Shown: positions 16,551 to 25,544, counted from the stretch's first letter. The stretch: 64,000 nucleotides of DNA from Fictibacillus phosphorivorans (GCF_023715845.1 NZ_JAMBOR010000010.1:62001-126000); one strand, 5' to 3'. Notes: a model not told the origin generated them from the letters alone. Numbers and translations are program-made.

Positions 16551-16594
16551 ACATTTCAGCACATTTTTTAATGAAAATGTTTGCTGAATAGCTA

Positions 16595-16603
16595 TGTTAT
16601 AAT
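16595..16603 (+). promoter_or_regulatory. Extended -10 promoter of the histidine kinase operon
   Basis: TGTTATAAT is a perfect extended -10 (TG-n-TATAAT) 38 bases before the kinase start. No clear -35. Confidence 0.5.
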
Positions 16604-16640
16604 AAATTAACTGAATTTTTTTAAAAAGAAGGTGGGGAGA

Positions 16641-18467
16641 ATGGGTTTTAAACGGGAGGCAGCAGCAAGTAAATATGTTAGCGCTATCATTTTATTCGGG
16701 ATAACGATTTGGATCTATAGTGCTTTTTCGATCACGACTACACCTGATTTCTTCATTTTCTCTACGTTACTCCTGTTTCTTTTTATTACAGAGAATTTTC
16801 CGATTCCTATATGGAAGGGACTAAGTGCATTAAGTTTTCCTTTATTTTATACCATTGAACTTTTGTATGGCTTGGGAATTACGATTATTGTACTTGGAGG
16901 AATGGTGTGTCTTGTTCATGCATTGAATAAGCGTCCTTTCCGTATCGTTCTTTTTAATCCAGCACAGCTCATGCTCAGTTTTTTTGGAGCTGTTCATATT
17001 GCAGATTTCCTTCTTTTTTCCGTCAAAACGTGGTTGAGTCCTTTTGGATACGCAGAGATAAGAATGATTCTCGTGGCGGGTTTGTTCTATATTTTAAATA
17101 ACCTGATCGTTGACACACTTTTGATTATTCGGCCGCAATCCTATCCTCTGAAAATGTGGAAAACCAAAACCATCTCAGAGAGCCTTGTTACCCTTTTATC
17201 AATCGCATATATGACGTTAATGTTCTTATTAGGGAGCCAAAACCGCGGTGTCGTTGATGTATTTTCCTATATCTTTTTCTTTTCACCGCTTGTGGCACTC
17301 GCGCTTATCTCATCTTTTATCGCGAGACTGAATCAGGAGAGGAACCGGCTGAAGGCTTTATATAAGATAAGTACAACTCTAAACGCGCATCTTCCGTCTA
17401 AAGACTGGCTGCAAGAGGCGGAGCTCCCCTTTTTAGAGTTTCTAGGGACGGATGCAGTACTGCTGTTCCTGTATGACGGAAACTCGTGGAAACAAGCTTA
17501 TCAAAATGGCATGCTTTCGTCTGACGAGGGAATTTACAGCGAATTTTTTGATCAGTTGGAATCAAAACCTTCTATGCATGTTTGTAATAAAAAAAATGAA
17601 AACAATAAATGGGGATTCACGTTTTTTCCGGAGTCTATAAAATCTGTCATGATTGCACCGCTAAAGACGGAAGAAGAGATATTGGGAGTACTGCTTACTG
17701 GCAGAACAAGAACGCATGCCTTTTCGGCTGTTGATACACAATCTATGTCGACTTTGGCCAATCAATTGACAGTTGCTTGGAAAACAAAACTGTTGATTTC
17801 TGAACGGGAAAAAAGGATTTTATTAGAAGAACGTAATCGTATAGCCCGAGAAATACATGATGGGATCGCCCAAACATTGGCGGGATCTGTAATGCAGCTT
17901 GAATCCGCACAGCGTGTTTTTACTAAAAAGCCTGAAAGAACAAAACAACTAGTAGCGGTAAGTACAGAGAAACTGAGGGGAAGTTTGAAAGAATTACGAG
18001 AATCCATCTATGCATTAAGACCCTATCTCACTGAAAGGATCGGGCTTCATCAAGCGATTAAAGCGAAGATTCAATCGGTTGAAGAAGAAGGGCATACCAT
18101 TCAAATTCATTTTCAAGTGCGTGGAACACCATGCAGATTGAGCCAGATGGTCGAAAAAGTAATCTTTGATATTTTCCAAGAAAGTCTTCAAAACGTCTTG
18201 AAACATGCAAAGGCTGCCAAGGTGACGATCATCCTGAGTTATTCATCCGATCAAGTTACCTTTCGAATAAAAGATGACGGCGTTGGGTTCTCTCTTTATG
18301 AGTCCATGATTAAAGCTCGCCAAGAACCACATTACGGCATTTTAAACATGAATGAACAGTCTGATACTTTGGGAGCTTCTCTTCATATTGATTCTGCCAA
18401 AGGAAAAGGAACGGAAATTAAACTTCAAATCCCTCATTTAGAAACAAAGGAGGCTAACATTCCATGA
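16641..18467 (+). CDS. Membrane sensor histidine kinase, NarL/LiaS class, with GAF domain
   Basis: A 608-residue sensor kinase. The N-terminal half has seven or so hydrophobic segments (residues about 10-230), then a GAF-like domain (about 235-390), a HisKA_3 domain with phospho-acceptor H406 in [15 protein letters not shown], and an HATPase with [11 protein letters not shown] and the [11 protein letters not shown]-lid motif. It should autophosphorylate and pass phosphate to the regulator encoded next. The upstream GTG at 16632 is rejected because the ATG at 16641 follows AAGAAGGTGGGGAG. The stop overlaps the regulator start as ATGA. The signal sensed is unknown; the multi-helix N-terminus suggests a membrane-borne cue. 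Confidence 0.85.
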   Translation: MGFKREAAASKYVSAIILFGITIWIYSAFSITTTPDFFIFSTLLLFLFITENFPIPIWKGLSALSFPLFYTIELLYGLGITIIVLGGMVCLVHALNKRPFRIVLFNPAQLMLSFFGAVHIADFLLFSVKTWLSPFGYAEIRMILVAGLFYILNNLIVDTLLIIRPQSYPLKMWKTKTISESLVTLLSIAYMTLMFLLGSQNRGVVDVFSYIFFFSPLVALALISSFIARLNQERNRLKALYKISTTLNAHLPSKDWLQEAELPFLEFLGTDAVLLFLYDGNSWKQAYQNGMLSSDEGIYSEFFDQLESKPSMHVCNKKNENNKWGFTFFPESIKSVMIAPLKTEEEILGVLLTGRTRTHAFSAVDTQSMSTLANQLTVAWKTKLLISEREKRILLEERNRIAREIHDGIAQTLAGSVMQLESAQRVFTKKPERTKQLVAVSTEKLRGSLKELRESIYALRPYLTERIGLHQAIKAKIQSVEEEGHTIQIHFQVRGTPCRLSQMVEKVIFDIFQESLQNVLKHAKAAKVTIILSYSSDQVTFRIKDDGVGFSLYESMIKARQEPHYGILNMNEQSDTLGASLHIDSAKGKGTEIKLQIPHLETKEANIP

Positions 18468-19102
18468 TCTCTATATTAATCGTAGATGACCATGCTATTT
18501 TGAGAGACGGATTAAAAAATATCTTATCTTTTGAAGAGGATATAGAAGTTATTGGTGAAGCGATCTCGGGTGAAGAAGCATTAAAATTAACGGAAGAATT
18601 ATCGCCAGACGTAATCATTATGGACATCAACTTACCGGGGATGAATGGCGTCGAAACAACTGCCGTGATTAAACAAAGAAATCCTGATGCACGCATACTC
18701 GTATTAACGATGTACACGCATGATGAATATTTAATGTCTGCGTTAAAAGCAGGAGCAGATGGGTATTTATTGAAAGATGCTCCTTCTGAACATGTTGTGG
18801 ATGCTATAAAAGCTGCGTATCGGGGTGAGTCAATGATCACACCGCGTATGACAAAAAAACTTGTAAATATCCATCTGCAGCAAACCCAAGTTAAAAAAGA
18901 TGACTCGAATTTAACGGAGAGAGAACACGAAGTGCTTGTTGGTCTAGTAGAAGGGCTTAGTAACAAGGAGATTGCGGACAAGCTCTTCATCAGTGATAAA
19001 ACCGTAAAGATTCATGTCAGTAAAATCTATAAAAAACTAGAAGTTAAGAGCCGTTCCCAAGCTGTCATCTATGCCGTTCAAAACCATCTCGTCTCCATGT
19101 AG
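18464..19102 (+). CDS. NarL/FixJ-family response regulator
   Basis: A 212-residue regulator with a receiver domain (1-120; acidic pair D8/D9, phospho-acceptor D54 in [10 protein letters not shown]) and a LuxR-type HTH (about 145-205; block [23 protein letters not shown], split over conserved helices). It is translationally coupled to its kinase. It binds DNA as a dimer once phosphorylated in well-studied relatives. Targets are not known; no matching operator was found in the window. A strong terminator directly follows, so the unit is a simple two-gene operon. Confidence 0.9.
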   Translation: MISILIVDDHAILRDGLKNILSFEEDIEVIGEAISGEEALKLTEELSPDVIIMDINLPGMNGVETTAVIKQRNPDARILVLTMYTHDEYLMSALKAGADGYLLKDAPSEHVVDAIKAAYRGESMITPRMTKKLVNIHLQQTQVKKDDSNLTEREHEVLVGLVEGLSNKEIADKLFISDKTVKIHVSKIYKKLEVKSRSQAVIYAVQNHLVSM

Positions 19103-19130
19103 ACCAGTCCATCGACTGGTTTATTTTTTT
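19103..19130 (+). terminator. Rho-independent terminator of the two-component operon
   Basis: ACCAGTC (19103-19109), loop CATC, GACTGGT (19114-19120), then TTATTTTTTT. Confidence 0.85.
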
Positions 19131-19202
19131 ATGGAAAAAATTGTTGCTTTTTCCTTTAAGGACGTTAAAATAAATAGAAACATATGGAAGGGGCACAGAT
19201 AC

Positions 19203-20039
19203 ATGATAATTAAAGCAGATCAGACGTTGCATGAGAAAATAATGAATTATTTGAGTGATGAACCCGCTCTTAATCTATTTATTATTGGAGATATAGAGAA
19301 TTTTGGCTATGAAACTGATTTTCAGGATATCTGGGTAGACCAGGACGAAGCAGGAGAATTACAAGGGGTTCTGCTCCGCTACATGGGGAACTATTTGCCT
19401 TATTCAAAAGGAGCCATTCATGCCGAAGGGTTTTCAGAGATTATTAGTAAAGACAAAAACTATGAGATGCTCTCAGGAAAAAAAGAGATCACGGAACAGT
19501 TCCGTCCATATGTTACGTTTAATCGAACAAAAGAAATGTATTTTGCTGAGTTAAAAGATGACAGTCTGTTAAATAAAAACAGAAGCCGAGAGGGAATCCA
19601 GCAAGCAACTATTCAAGATGTGGATTCCTTACTAGAACTGAAGAAACAGATCAAAGAATTTACGATTCGAGAGACTGCTAGACATAGTTTGGAACAGGCG
19701 CTGAAAACAAAAACGGGGCGGACCTATTTTATGAAGGATGAGAATATCATTGTTTCTTGCGCTTCAACCACTGCAGAAAATTCGTTATCCGCTATGATCG
19801 TTGGGGTATGTTCACATCCTGAAAAAAGAAACCAGGGACTTGCGACCGCTTGTATGGAAGCAGTTTGTCAGGATGTACTTTCAGAAGGAAAGACACTTTG
19901 TCTTTTCTACGATAATCCAAAAGCAGGTTCTATCTATAAAAGGCTTGGATTTAAAGATATCGGGATATGGAGTATGAATTTTCCTGTTCATATGACTGTT
20001 CCAGAGAACAATCCGACTCAGGAATCATTTGTTAAATAA
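19203..20039 (+). CDS. GNAT family N-acetyltransferase
   Basis: A 278-residue acetyltransferase. The C-terminal third carries the acetyl-CoA binding motif SHPEKRNQGLATACM (Q/RxxGxG/A type) after the strand MIVGVC and the final block YKRLGFKDIG, as in GNAT enzymes. The N-terminal half (LNLFIIGDIENFG) resembles the FR47/YitI-type two-domain members. The open frame begins further upstream inside the preceding terminator; the ATG at 19203 is chosen because AAGGGG lies before it. Substrate unknown. It ends convergently with the MFS gene at a shared terminator. Confidence 0.8.
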   Translation: MIIKADQTLHEKIMNYLSDEPALNLFIIGDIENFGYETDFQDIWVDQDEAGELQGVLLRYMGNYLPYSKGAIHAEGFSEIISKDKNYEMLSGKKEITEQFRPYVTFNRTKEMYFAELKDDSLLNKNRSREGIQQATIQDVDSLLELKKQIKEFTIRETARHSLEQALKTKTGRTYFMKDENIIVSCASTTAENSLSAMIVGVCSHPEKRNQGLATACMEAVCQDVLSEGKTLCLFYDNPKAGSIYKRLGFKDIGIWSMNFPVHMTVPENNPTQESFVK

Positions 20040-20040
20040 A

Positions 20041-20066
20041 AAGACGGCAGATTTTCTGCCGTCTTT
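20041..20066. terminator. Bidirectional terminator between convergent genes
   Basis: AAGACGGCAGA (20041-20051) pairs perfectly with TCTGCCGTCTT (20055-20065), flanked by A-rich and T-rich ends, so it can serve both the GNAT and MFS genes. Confidence 0.85.
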
Positions 20067-20069
20067 ACT

Positions 20070-21671
20070 TTATGCCGATTGATCTTTTAATTCTGCTTTA
20101 CTTTCGTTAGATGTTCTTAGCGGTATCTCTTTTAAGAAGAATAGCGTTAACAGCCATGCGGTCCCGATTACGAGCGCTCCTGTCAGGAAAACACCATTTA
20201 AAGCATAGCTTAATGATTCACGCAGTATTTCCATAACTTCTTTTAGGAAAACTACAGACTCTGGAGGCAAGTTGCTGAACTTTGCCATCACTGCTTCTTG
20301 ATTCAATAATACTTGAGGATTCGCCAGTTCCTTAATTTGTTCACTCATCTGAGGAGTGACATCTGGGGTAGAAGCGATTAGTTTTTGAGATTGTTCATTA
20401 AAATGATCTGCCAGTTTATTGTTCATGACACTGCCCATGATCGAAACACCGATTGTTCCACCTAACTGACGGAAAAGCTGTACCGAAGAAGTGGAGACCC
20501 CTAAATATTTATGGTCAACCGCATTTTGAACGGTTAATGTAAAGATGGGGAACGTTACGCCAAGGCCTGTTCCAACAAGAATCATATTTAGTGTAGCGGT
20601 CATATTCGTCGTTTCCGTGTCCATGAAATGCATGCTTGTCATCCCGCTAGCCATGATAAACAATCCTAAGAGTGCCAGTTTCTTGTACTTTCCAGTCTTT
20701 GTTATAATCTGACCGCTGATTGTACTTCCTGCCACCATCGCAAGTGTCAATGGCATCATAACAAATCCGGACCTTGTTGCTGATGTGCCCATAACGCCTT
20801 GAATAAAGAACGGCATATACATGATGGAACCAAACATACCTGCTCCTAAAAATAACCCGATAATGTTTGAGATGGTAAAAACTTTATTTTTAAACATACC
20901 AAGAGGAAGTACGGGACTCTTAACACGTTTTTCAGTACGGATAAATAAAAAGAACGCAACGATTGTGACACCAAACAGTCCTAGGATCTCTGGTGATAGC
21001 CATTCATATTGACTTCCAGCCCATGTGAACGAGAGCAGGAGGGGTACGACGGTTATCGTTAAAAGCAGTGACCCGGTATAATCAATCGATTCTTTTTCTT
21101 TTCTTTGCACAGATGGAAAGAGAAAATAAATAGCGGCAAAAGCTACTAAACCGAACGGAAGGAAAATCCAGAAGACCCAGTGCCAATGAAAATGATCCAC
21201 GATATAGCCGCCAAGAGTTGGGCCAAAGACACTCGCCAACCCAAAAACACTGCTCATGATCCCTTGCCATTTTCCTCGTTCACGTGGAGAAAATAGATCC
21301 CCAACAGCTGTAAAAGCTGTAGACATGATCATTCCTCCGCCAAAACCTTGGATTCCTCGGTAAAGAATAAGTTCAAGGATGCTGTTTGAAATACCGCAAA
21401 GCAATGAACCAACAGTGAAAACACCGATACCTATAAGGATAAAAGGTTTTCTGCCGTATATATCGGATAGCTTTCCTACTAAAATGGCAGTAATACTGGA
21501 TGTTAACATGAAAATCGTAAATACCCAGCTATAATATTCAATGCCGCCAAGATCAGCAATGATTTTCGGAAGCGAAGTTCCTACGATCGTTTGATTTAAA
21601 GCTGCAAAGAGCATGGCAGCCATAATAGAAATCATGATGATAATTTTCCGCTTTAATTCAAGATGCTCCAT
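20070..21671 (-). CDS. MFS multidrug exporter, DHA2 family (EmrB/QacA-like, 14 TM)
   Basis: A 533-residue drug:H+ antiporter with about fourteen membrane segments. Family blocks: LNQTIVGTSLPKI in TM1, GKLSDIYGRKPF in the first loop (motif A), and GPTLGGYIVDHFHWHWVFWI (motif C). It should sit in the cytoplasmic membrane and export lipophilic compounds. Eight extra codons upstream are open, but the ATG at 21671 follows AGGAGGAAACAGC at the right distance. The marR gene lies 72 bases upstream on the same strand, a usual regulator-exporter pair, so both are probably co-transcribed and repressed by that MarR. Confidence 0.9.
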   Translation of the reverse strand: MEHLELKRKIIIMISIMAAMLFAALNQTIVGTSLPKIIADLGGIEYYSWVFTIFMLTSSITAILVGKLSDIYGRKPFILIGIGVFTVGSLLCGISNSILELILYRGIQGFGGGMIMSTAFTAVGDLFSPRERGKWQGIMSSVFGLASVFGPTLGGYIVDHFHWHWVFWIFLPFGLVAFAAIYFLFPSVQRKEKESIDYTGSLLLTITVVPLLLSFTWAGSQYEWLSPEILGLFGVTIVAFFLFIRTEKRVKSPVLPLGMFKNKVFTISNIIGLFLGAGMFGSIMYMPFFIQGVMGTSATRSGFVMMPLTLAMVAGSTISGQIITKTGKYKKLALLGLFIMASGMTSMHFMDTETTNMTATLNMILVGTGLGVTFPIFTLTVQNAVDHKYLGVSTSSVQLFRQLGGTIGVSIMGSVMNNKLADHFNEQSQKLIASTPDVTPQMSEQIKELANPQVLLNQEAVMAKFSNLPPESVVFLKEVMEILRESLSYALNGVFLTGALVIGTAWLLTLFFLKEIPLRTSNESKAELKDQSA

Positions 21672-21743
21672 AAGCTGTTTCCTCCTATTTATCATGCGAA
21701 TAATTAATAAAGTGAAGTATCTGCAAAAAGCAAAACTGCCTCA

Positions 21744-22181
21744 CTAATCAAGCAGTTTTGTAGAAGCAGCTATCAGAAGTTTCATTTCTTCTTCTGTTAA
21801 ATGAATAAACTTTTTAGCTAAATATTCGTTTTTAATTTCATCCATCTCATTTGCAATCTTTTTGCCGTCTTCTGTAATCTCCAGATATACAATTCTACGG
21901 TCAGAATCTGAACGTACCCGTTGAATGTAGTTCTTTCCAACGAGTCGATCCGTAACGGCAGTGATATGGCTGGATGAAACTTTTAATTCATTAGCGATCT
22001 CTGAGGCCATTAAAGGACTGTTCTTATAAAGGGTCTGTAGAACTGCAAATTCATTGCTGGGAATATAATCAGAATAAAGCTCATTCAATCCTTTTCTAAG
22101 TGTCCGAAAAAGTTTGCGTAAACTCATTTCCAAATTGCGTTCCAATTGATTTCTTGATGGGGACTGTTCGTTTTTATCCAT
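21744..22181 (-). CDS. MarR-family transcriptional regulator
   Basis: A 145-residue winged-helix regulator. The HTH block SPLMASEIANELKVSSSHITAVTDRLVGKN and the wing VRSDSDRRIVYLEITEDGKK are diagnostic of MarR. The open frame runs 39 codons further upstream, but the ATG at 22181 has an AAGGGTG site and gives the normal length. It probably represses itself and the exporter gene downstream. The 100-base gap to the divergent small gene holds AT-rich, partly palindromic sequence near 22205-22245 that could be its operator; I cannot define the site. Confidence 0.87.
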   Translation of the reverse strand: MDKNEQSPSRNQLERNLEMSLRKLFRTLRKGLNELYSDYIPSNEFAVLQTLYKNSPLMASEIANELKVSSSHITAVTDRLVGKNYIQRVRSDSDRRIVYLEITEDGKKIANEMDEIKNEYLAKKFIHLTEEEMKLLIAASTKLLD

Positions 22182-22282
22182 ATAAACACCCTTGCTTTTT
22201 GTTTCTTCTCTTAGTATATGATAATTTATATTTAATAAGAAAGAAAGTAAAAGGGTAAAGAAAGGGATAAGGGGAATACAAG

Positions 22283-22390
22283 ATGAAGAATTCAACATTG
22301 TTTTTTGTGCTTCTTGGTTTTGGTTTTTTAGTAGGAATCGCTTATTGGGTCTGGGCCATCACCACTCAATCGCCACCCGGTGGAATGTAA
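22283..22390 (+). CDS. Small 35-residue single-span membrane peptide
   Basis: An open frame from ATG 22283 to TAA 22390 encodes 35 residues: MKNS, a hydrophobic stretch from about residue 5 to 27 (FFVLLGFGFLVGIAYWVWAI), and a short tail TTQSPPGGM. AAGGGGAAT stands about eight bases before the start, and a perfect terminator begins 15 bases after the stop, so it is a well-formed one-gene unit. The frame cannot be an accidental shadow of a larger gene, as no gene overlaps it on either strand. Function unknown. It is divergent from marR and might be linked to the exporter, or be one of the many small Bacillus membrane proteins. Confidence 0.65.
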   Translation: MKNSTLFFVLLGFGFLVGIAYWVWAITTQSPPGGM

Positions 22391-22404
22391 TAAAAACTCT
22401 ATTC

Positions 22405-22427
22405 GAGCCGTTATGGCTCTTTTTTTA
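22405..22427 (+). terminator. Rho-independent terminator after the small membrane peptide
   Basis: GAGCC (22405-22409), loop GTTAT, GGCTC (22415-22419), then eight T in a row. Confidence 0.8.
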
Positions 22428-22479
22428 TGCAAAAAAACAATTATATATAGAAAGCTATCCACATTTGGAGGTGTCTATT

Positions 22480-23136
22480 TTGAAGGAGAAATACCCCATC
22501 ACCAACCAGTATATTAAAAAGGAACTGAAGCAGCGTCCAGGAGGAAACAGAACCCCTCGTTATACAGTCGCCCACGATACGGGGAACCCTAATTCAACAG
22601 CCCGGCAGAATTTTAATTATTTCAACAGCAGACAACTAGAAGCTTCCGCTCATGTTTTTATTGACGATAAAGAAATCCTCGTTCTTATTCCATTACATGA
22701 GAAAGCGTGGCATGTTCGGGCGAATGTTTCCGATGCGAATGATTGGGCGATTGGTGTGGAACTTTGTTACGGTTCTTCCATTCATTTTTCTGAAGCATAC
22801 AGCCGCTATGTTTGGTTCTTTGCGTACTTATGTGAAAAATTCAATTGGGATCCACATACCCACATCAAAGGACACTTTCAACTAGATCCAGAGAGAAGAA
22901 CAGACCCGCTGAACTGTTTTTATCAATATGATAAAACCTTTCCTTTCTTTTTAGACGACGTTCAATACGAACTAAAAAAAATGCGGGTGAATCATGCAGT
23001 TTTCAAGGATTCAGCAATTTCACCAGAAAGCCTTTTTAAAGTCCAGATTGGAGCGTTCTCATCACGGGAAAACGCACAGAAGCTTGCAGAAAAAGCGAAA
23101 GCGGCTGGTTTTACTGTTTATATCGAACATAGCTAG
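22480..23136 (+). CDS. N-acetylmuramoyl-L-alanine amidase with C-terminal SPOR domain
   Basis: A 218-residue cell-wall hydrolase. An Amidase_2 (T7 lysozyme-like) domain fills residues about 10-165, with zinc ligands in YTVAHDTGN, in ASAHVFID and in IKGHFQLDPERRTDP. A C-terminal SPOR domain (FKVQIGAFSSRENAQKLAEK) should bind denuded glycan. It resembles CwlA/XlyA-type enzymes. The open frame runs upstream through the terminator of the previous gene; the TTG at 22480 is chosen because TGGAGGTG precedes it by seven bases. No signal peptide is visible, which suggests release by lysis, a holin or an unusual route, or action after mother-cell lysis. Confidence 0.85.
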   Translation: MKEKYPITNQYIKKELKQRPGGNRTPRYTVAHDTGNPNSTARQNFNYFNSRQLEASAHVFIDDKEILVLIPLHEKAWHVRANVSDANDWAIGVELCYGSSIHFSEAYSRYVWFFAYLCEKFNWDPHTHIKGHFQLDPERRTDPLNCFYQYDKTFPFFLDDVQYELKKMRVNHAVFKDSAISPESLFKVQIGAFSSRENAQKLAEKAKAAGFTVYIEHS

Positions 23137-23209
23137 AGGTTCTGCTGTTCTATTTTATTGTTCCACCCTGCTCATAACAAAATAATGAGGCAGAACTTCT
23201 TAAAAAGTA

Positions 23210-23235
23210 GTTTAATGTAGATATAAGAATGGTAT
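23210..23235 (+). promoter_or_regulatory. Sigma-B-type promoter of the rsbR paralogue
   Basis: GTTTAA (23210-23215) matches the -35 consensus perfectly and TGGTAT (23230-23235) matches GGGTAT at five of six, spacer 14. It sits 45 bases before the RsbR-type gene. Confidence 0.6.
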
Positions 23236-23280
23236 AGAGATAAGTGGTATTCAATCATTTTTATTTTCTATAGGGGGACT

Positions 23281-24120
23281 ATGGTTAAGATGGAACATCA
23301 ATTACGCGAATTGGGGCAAAAAATTCTGGCACATAAATATGAACTTGCCAGAAAGATTGATGAAGTTAGGAAGGAATATGGCGAAACCGTAACGAAGCCT
23401 AGTGAACAAATTTTGCAGATTCGTGGAGATTTATTTCGTTACTTTGGAGAAGCACTCTATCAAAAAATAGAGGAAGTTGAACCTCATTTTATAGCATGGG
23501 GAAAAAGAAGCGGCGAACTTGCCGTTCAATACGAGGTTCCGTTAGACGCTGCCTTAAAGAGCACCCGATTCTTTAGGGTTGTCTTGTGGGATTTCATCCG
23601 GAATGAGATTCATAATGAAAGTTTTTCAGTTGAAACTGTGCTAAAAGCAGCTTCGATTATTGATCCTCTATTGGATGAAACCGTTCATGCTTTTAGTGTT
23701 GCTTATGTTGAAAACAACAACAGAGTGCTTGGACTAGCTCGTGAGGCGATTGAGGAATTATCTGTTCCTGTTGTCAGATTAACAAGAACAGTTGCAGTAC
23801 TGCCTCTGGTTGGTACCATCGATACACACCGTTCAAAGTTAATCATGGAAACATCTCTTCAGAAATGTACCGAATTGCAAGTTGAACATTTGTTCATCGA
23901 CTTGTCAGGCGTACCAGTCATTGACACAATGGTGGCTCATAACCTTTTTAAAGTTATCAATTCACTTCAGCTGTTGGGAGTTCAGGTTACATTAAGCGGA
24001 ATGCGTCCAGAATTAGCACAAACCGTTGTATCTTTAGGAATCAGTTTTAAAGGAATCTCCATTGCGGGGAATCTTTATCAGGAGCTTGAAACAATGGGAA
24101 TCGCTCAACAAACCATTTAA
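23281..24120 (+). CDS. RsbR-family stressosome protein (STAS domain)
   Basis: A 279-residue RsbR paralogue. The N-terminal 150 residues form a helical sensor-type domain (AWGKRSGELAVQYEVPLDAALKS block), and the C-terminal STAS domain carries the two phosphorylatable threonine regions GTIDTHRSK and VIDTMVAHN that RsbT kinase targets in relatives. In the stressosome such proteins hold RsbT until stress, which then activates sigma-B. No rsbS or rsbT gene is next to it, so it is an orphan paralogue. A sigma-B-like promoter precedes it, implying positive feedback or replenishing of stressosomes. It is a single gene closed by a strong terminator. Confidence 0.88.
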   Translation: MVKMEHQLRELGQKILAHKYELARKIDEVRKEYGETVTKPSEQILQIRGDLFRYFGEALYQKIEEVEPHFIAWGKRSGELAVQYEVPLDAALKSTRFFRVVLWDFIRNEIHNESFSVETVLKAASIIDPLLDETVHAFSVAYVENNNRVLGLAREAIEELSVPVVRLTRTVAVLPLVGTIDTHRSKLIMETSLQKCTELQVEHLFIDLSGVPVIDTMVAHNLFKVINSLQLLGVQVTLSGMRPELAQTVVSLGISFKGISIAGNLYQELETMGIAQQTI

Positions 24121-24124
24121 TAAG

Positions 24125-24160
24125 AAAAATACCTGCCATTTTAAGGGCAGGTATTTTTTT
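24125..24160 (+). terminator. Rho-independent terminator after the rsbR paralogue
   Basis: AAAAATACCTGCC (24125-24137) pairs with GGCAGGTATTTTT (24146-24158); loop of eight. Confidence 0.9.
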
Positions 24161-24217
24161 CTTGTATAAAAAGAACATTTGTTCGCATATAATAAAAATA
24201 AAAAGGAGGTTTTTTTA

Positions 24218-24427
24218 ATGACGAACATGTTGTTAAGATGCATCCAAGAGAGGAGTGCCATCGAAATGATCTATTTATCTGAAAAAGGTGAGATCAGCCA
24301 TCGATTGATTCGGCCATATTCCTTTGATGGTAAATTGATAACAGCCTATTGCGCAGTACGAAAACAAATAAGAACATTTGAGCTTAAAAACATTTTATCT
24401 GCACAATTCAGGTTCTTGCCTTCGTAG
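24218..24427 (+). CDS. Small protein resembling an isolated WYL-type domain
   Basis: A 69-residue protein: IEMIYLSEKGEISHRLIRPYSF is followed by LITAYCAVRKQIRTFELKNI. This order (a Y-rich strand, a basic RxIRPY block, an AYC strand, then a RTF-L-xI block) is that of the ligand-sensing WYL domain of YafY-type regulators, but no DNA-binding part is attached. AAAAGGAGG precedes the ATG. The assignment rests on motif resemblance only. The two genes that follow are transcribed the same way with short gaps, so this may be an operon. Confidence 0.6.
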   Translation: MTNMLLRCIQERSAIEMIYLSEKGEISHRLIRPYSFDGKLITAYCAVRKQIRTFELKNILSAQFRFLPS

Positions 24428-24442
24428 AATGGGGGGATAGGG

Positions 24443-24802
24443 GTGCAATATGGAAATGAAGAGGAACGTTCACTAATTGAAAAATTTGTGATGTACCCGA
24501 TAATGCTCACCTTATTTGATAGAGATTTAAAAGTGGTGAATCGTTCGCCATTTAAATTAAAACGGCCGTATATTGCCTTGTTGGAACAAATCATGAATCA
24601 AGTAAGCAAAGACCTTCACGATGTCCGCATTGAACTTAGAAAAAGAAAAATTAAAGTGATGGATGGGCGAAGGGATCATGATATTACGGAATATGAAATA
24701 TTTATCAGAGGATATCGCGAAATTATGCGGTTTCCAAATGTCCACTTAAAAAATAAAGCAGAAACCCTCATGCTTTCATATCTTAAAGTAGCATCAAAGT
24801 AA
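24443..24802 (+). CDS. YhjD-like protein of unknown function
   Basis: A 119-residue soluble, charged protein. Blocks EEERSLIEKFVMYPIMLTLF and SPFKLKRPYIALLE fit the B. subtilis YhjD family as I recall it (about 120 residues), and yhjD lies in the same general region as addB in B. subtilis. No catalytic motif or membrane segment is visible. It starts at GTG 24443 behind GGGGGGATAGGG, 15 bases after the WYL-like gene. Function unknown; an older annotation of such genes as phage-related has no support here. Confidence 0.6.
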   Translation: MQYGNEEERSLIEKFVMYPIMLTLFDRDLKVVNRSPFKLKRPYIALLEQIMNQVSKDLHDVRIELRKRKIKVMDGRRDHDITEYEIFIRGYREIMRFPNVHLKNKAETLMLSYLKVASK

Positions 24803-24890
24803 TCAATAGTCCTTTTGTTTGCCTTTTAACACTAGAGGTATACAATGGACATATTGATTATTGAAGAATATCCAGAAATTGAGGAAGCAC

Positions 24891-25544
24891 ATGGAACGAT
24901 TTATCCGACTAGCGCAACAATTGAATAAAGAGATTATGATCGAAAGCCGCAACCCACTTGATCCTGTATGTCCTGTAAATATTCCATATCCCTGGAAGCT
25001 GCTCGGATGCGGCAATTACGCCGCTGTCTTTGGCCATCCAGACTACCCTTCTTATGTTGTGAAGATTTATGGCAGAGATGAACATGGTCTGCTTGAAGAG
25101 AAGAAGGTTTATGAACGGTTAGGTGAACATCCAGGCTATTCGGTTTGCTACTATACGGAAAAAAGATTCTTAATTTTAAAGAGAATACAAGGAATCACGC
25201 TTTATGATTGTGTTCATAAAGGAATCAGAATCCCTGAAAGTGTTATCCGGGATGTTGATGATGCGCTGGATTACGCTAAAAAAAGAGGGTTATTTCCTAA
25301 TGATGTACACGGGAAAAATGTGATGATTTCCAAAGGAAAAGGCATTATTGTTGATGTTTCTGACTTTTATAAGAAGATACCTTGCCGAAAGTGGAAGGAC
25401 TTAAGAAAGGCTTATTTCAAGATTTATAAGCCTATATTTTATCGTTTTCCCATTCCGGTTCCTCATTTTGTTTTGAATGCTATCAGAATTGGGTATAGAT
25501 ATTACAGTAAGGCAAAAATATCCAAAAATAAGGGTAATAAATAA
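24891..25544 (+). CDS. Serine/threonine protein kinase-like protein (YrzF-like)
   Basis: A 217-residue minimal kinase-fold protein. It has a glycine-containing nucleotide strand GCGNYAAVFG, the lysine in YVVKIYG, a catalytic-loop equivalent PNDVHGKNVM (Asp in place, His shifted) and a metal-binding Asp in IVDVSDF, where DFG is usual. Length is close to B. subtilis YrzF (about 215 residues). The open frame begins at TTG 24861, but the ATG at 24891 with GAGGAAG before it is preferred. No transmembrane segment, so it is cytoplasmic. Substrate unknown. The divergent DFG and HRD motifs raise the question of whether it is an active protein kinase. Confidence 0.7.
   Translation: MERFIRLAQQLNKEIMIESRNPLDPVCPVNIPYPWKLLGCGNYAAVFGHPDYPSYVVKIYGRDEHGLLEEKKVYERLGEHPGYSVCYYTEKRFLILKRIQGITLYDCVHKGIRIPESVIRDVDDALDYAKKRGLFPNDVHGKNVMISKGKGIIVDVSDFYKKIPCRKWKDLRKAYFKIYKPIFYRFPIPVPHFVLNAIRIGYRYYSKAKISKNKGNK

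Noticed and set aside
23139-23196. Terminator after the amidase gene (GTTCTGC with GCAGAAC)
   Set aside because: The loop is over 40 bases and no T run follows; too weak to list.
24845-24928. 27-codon open frame starting MDILIIEEYPEIEE upstream of the kinase-like gene
   Set aside because: No ribosome binding site and it overlaps the kinase-like reading frame in another frame.
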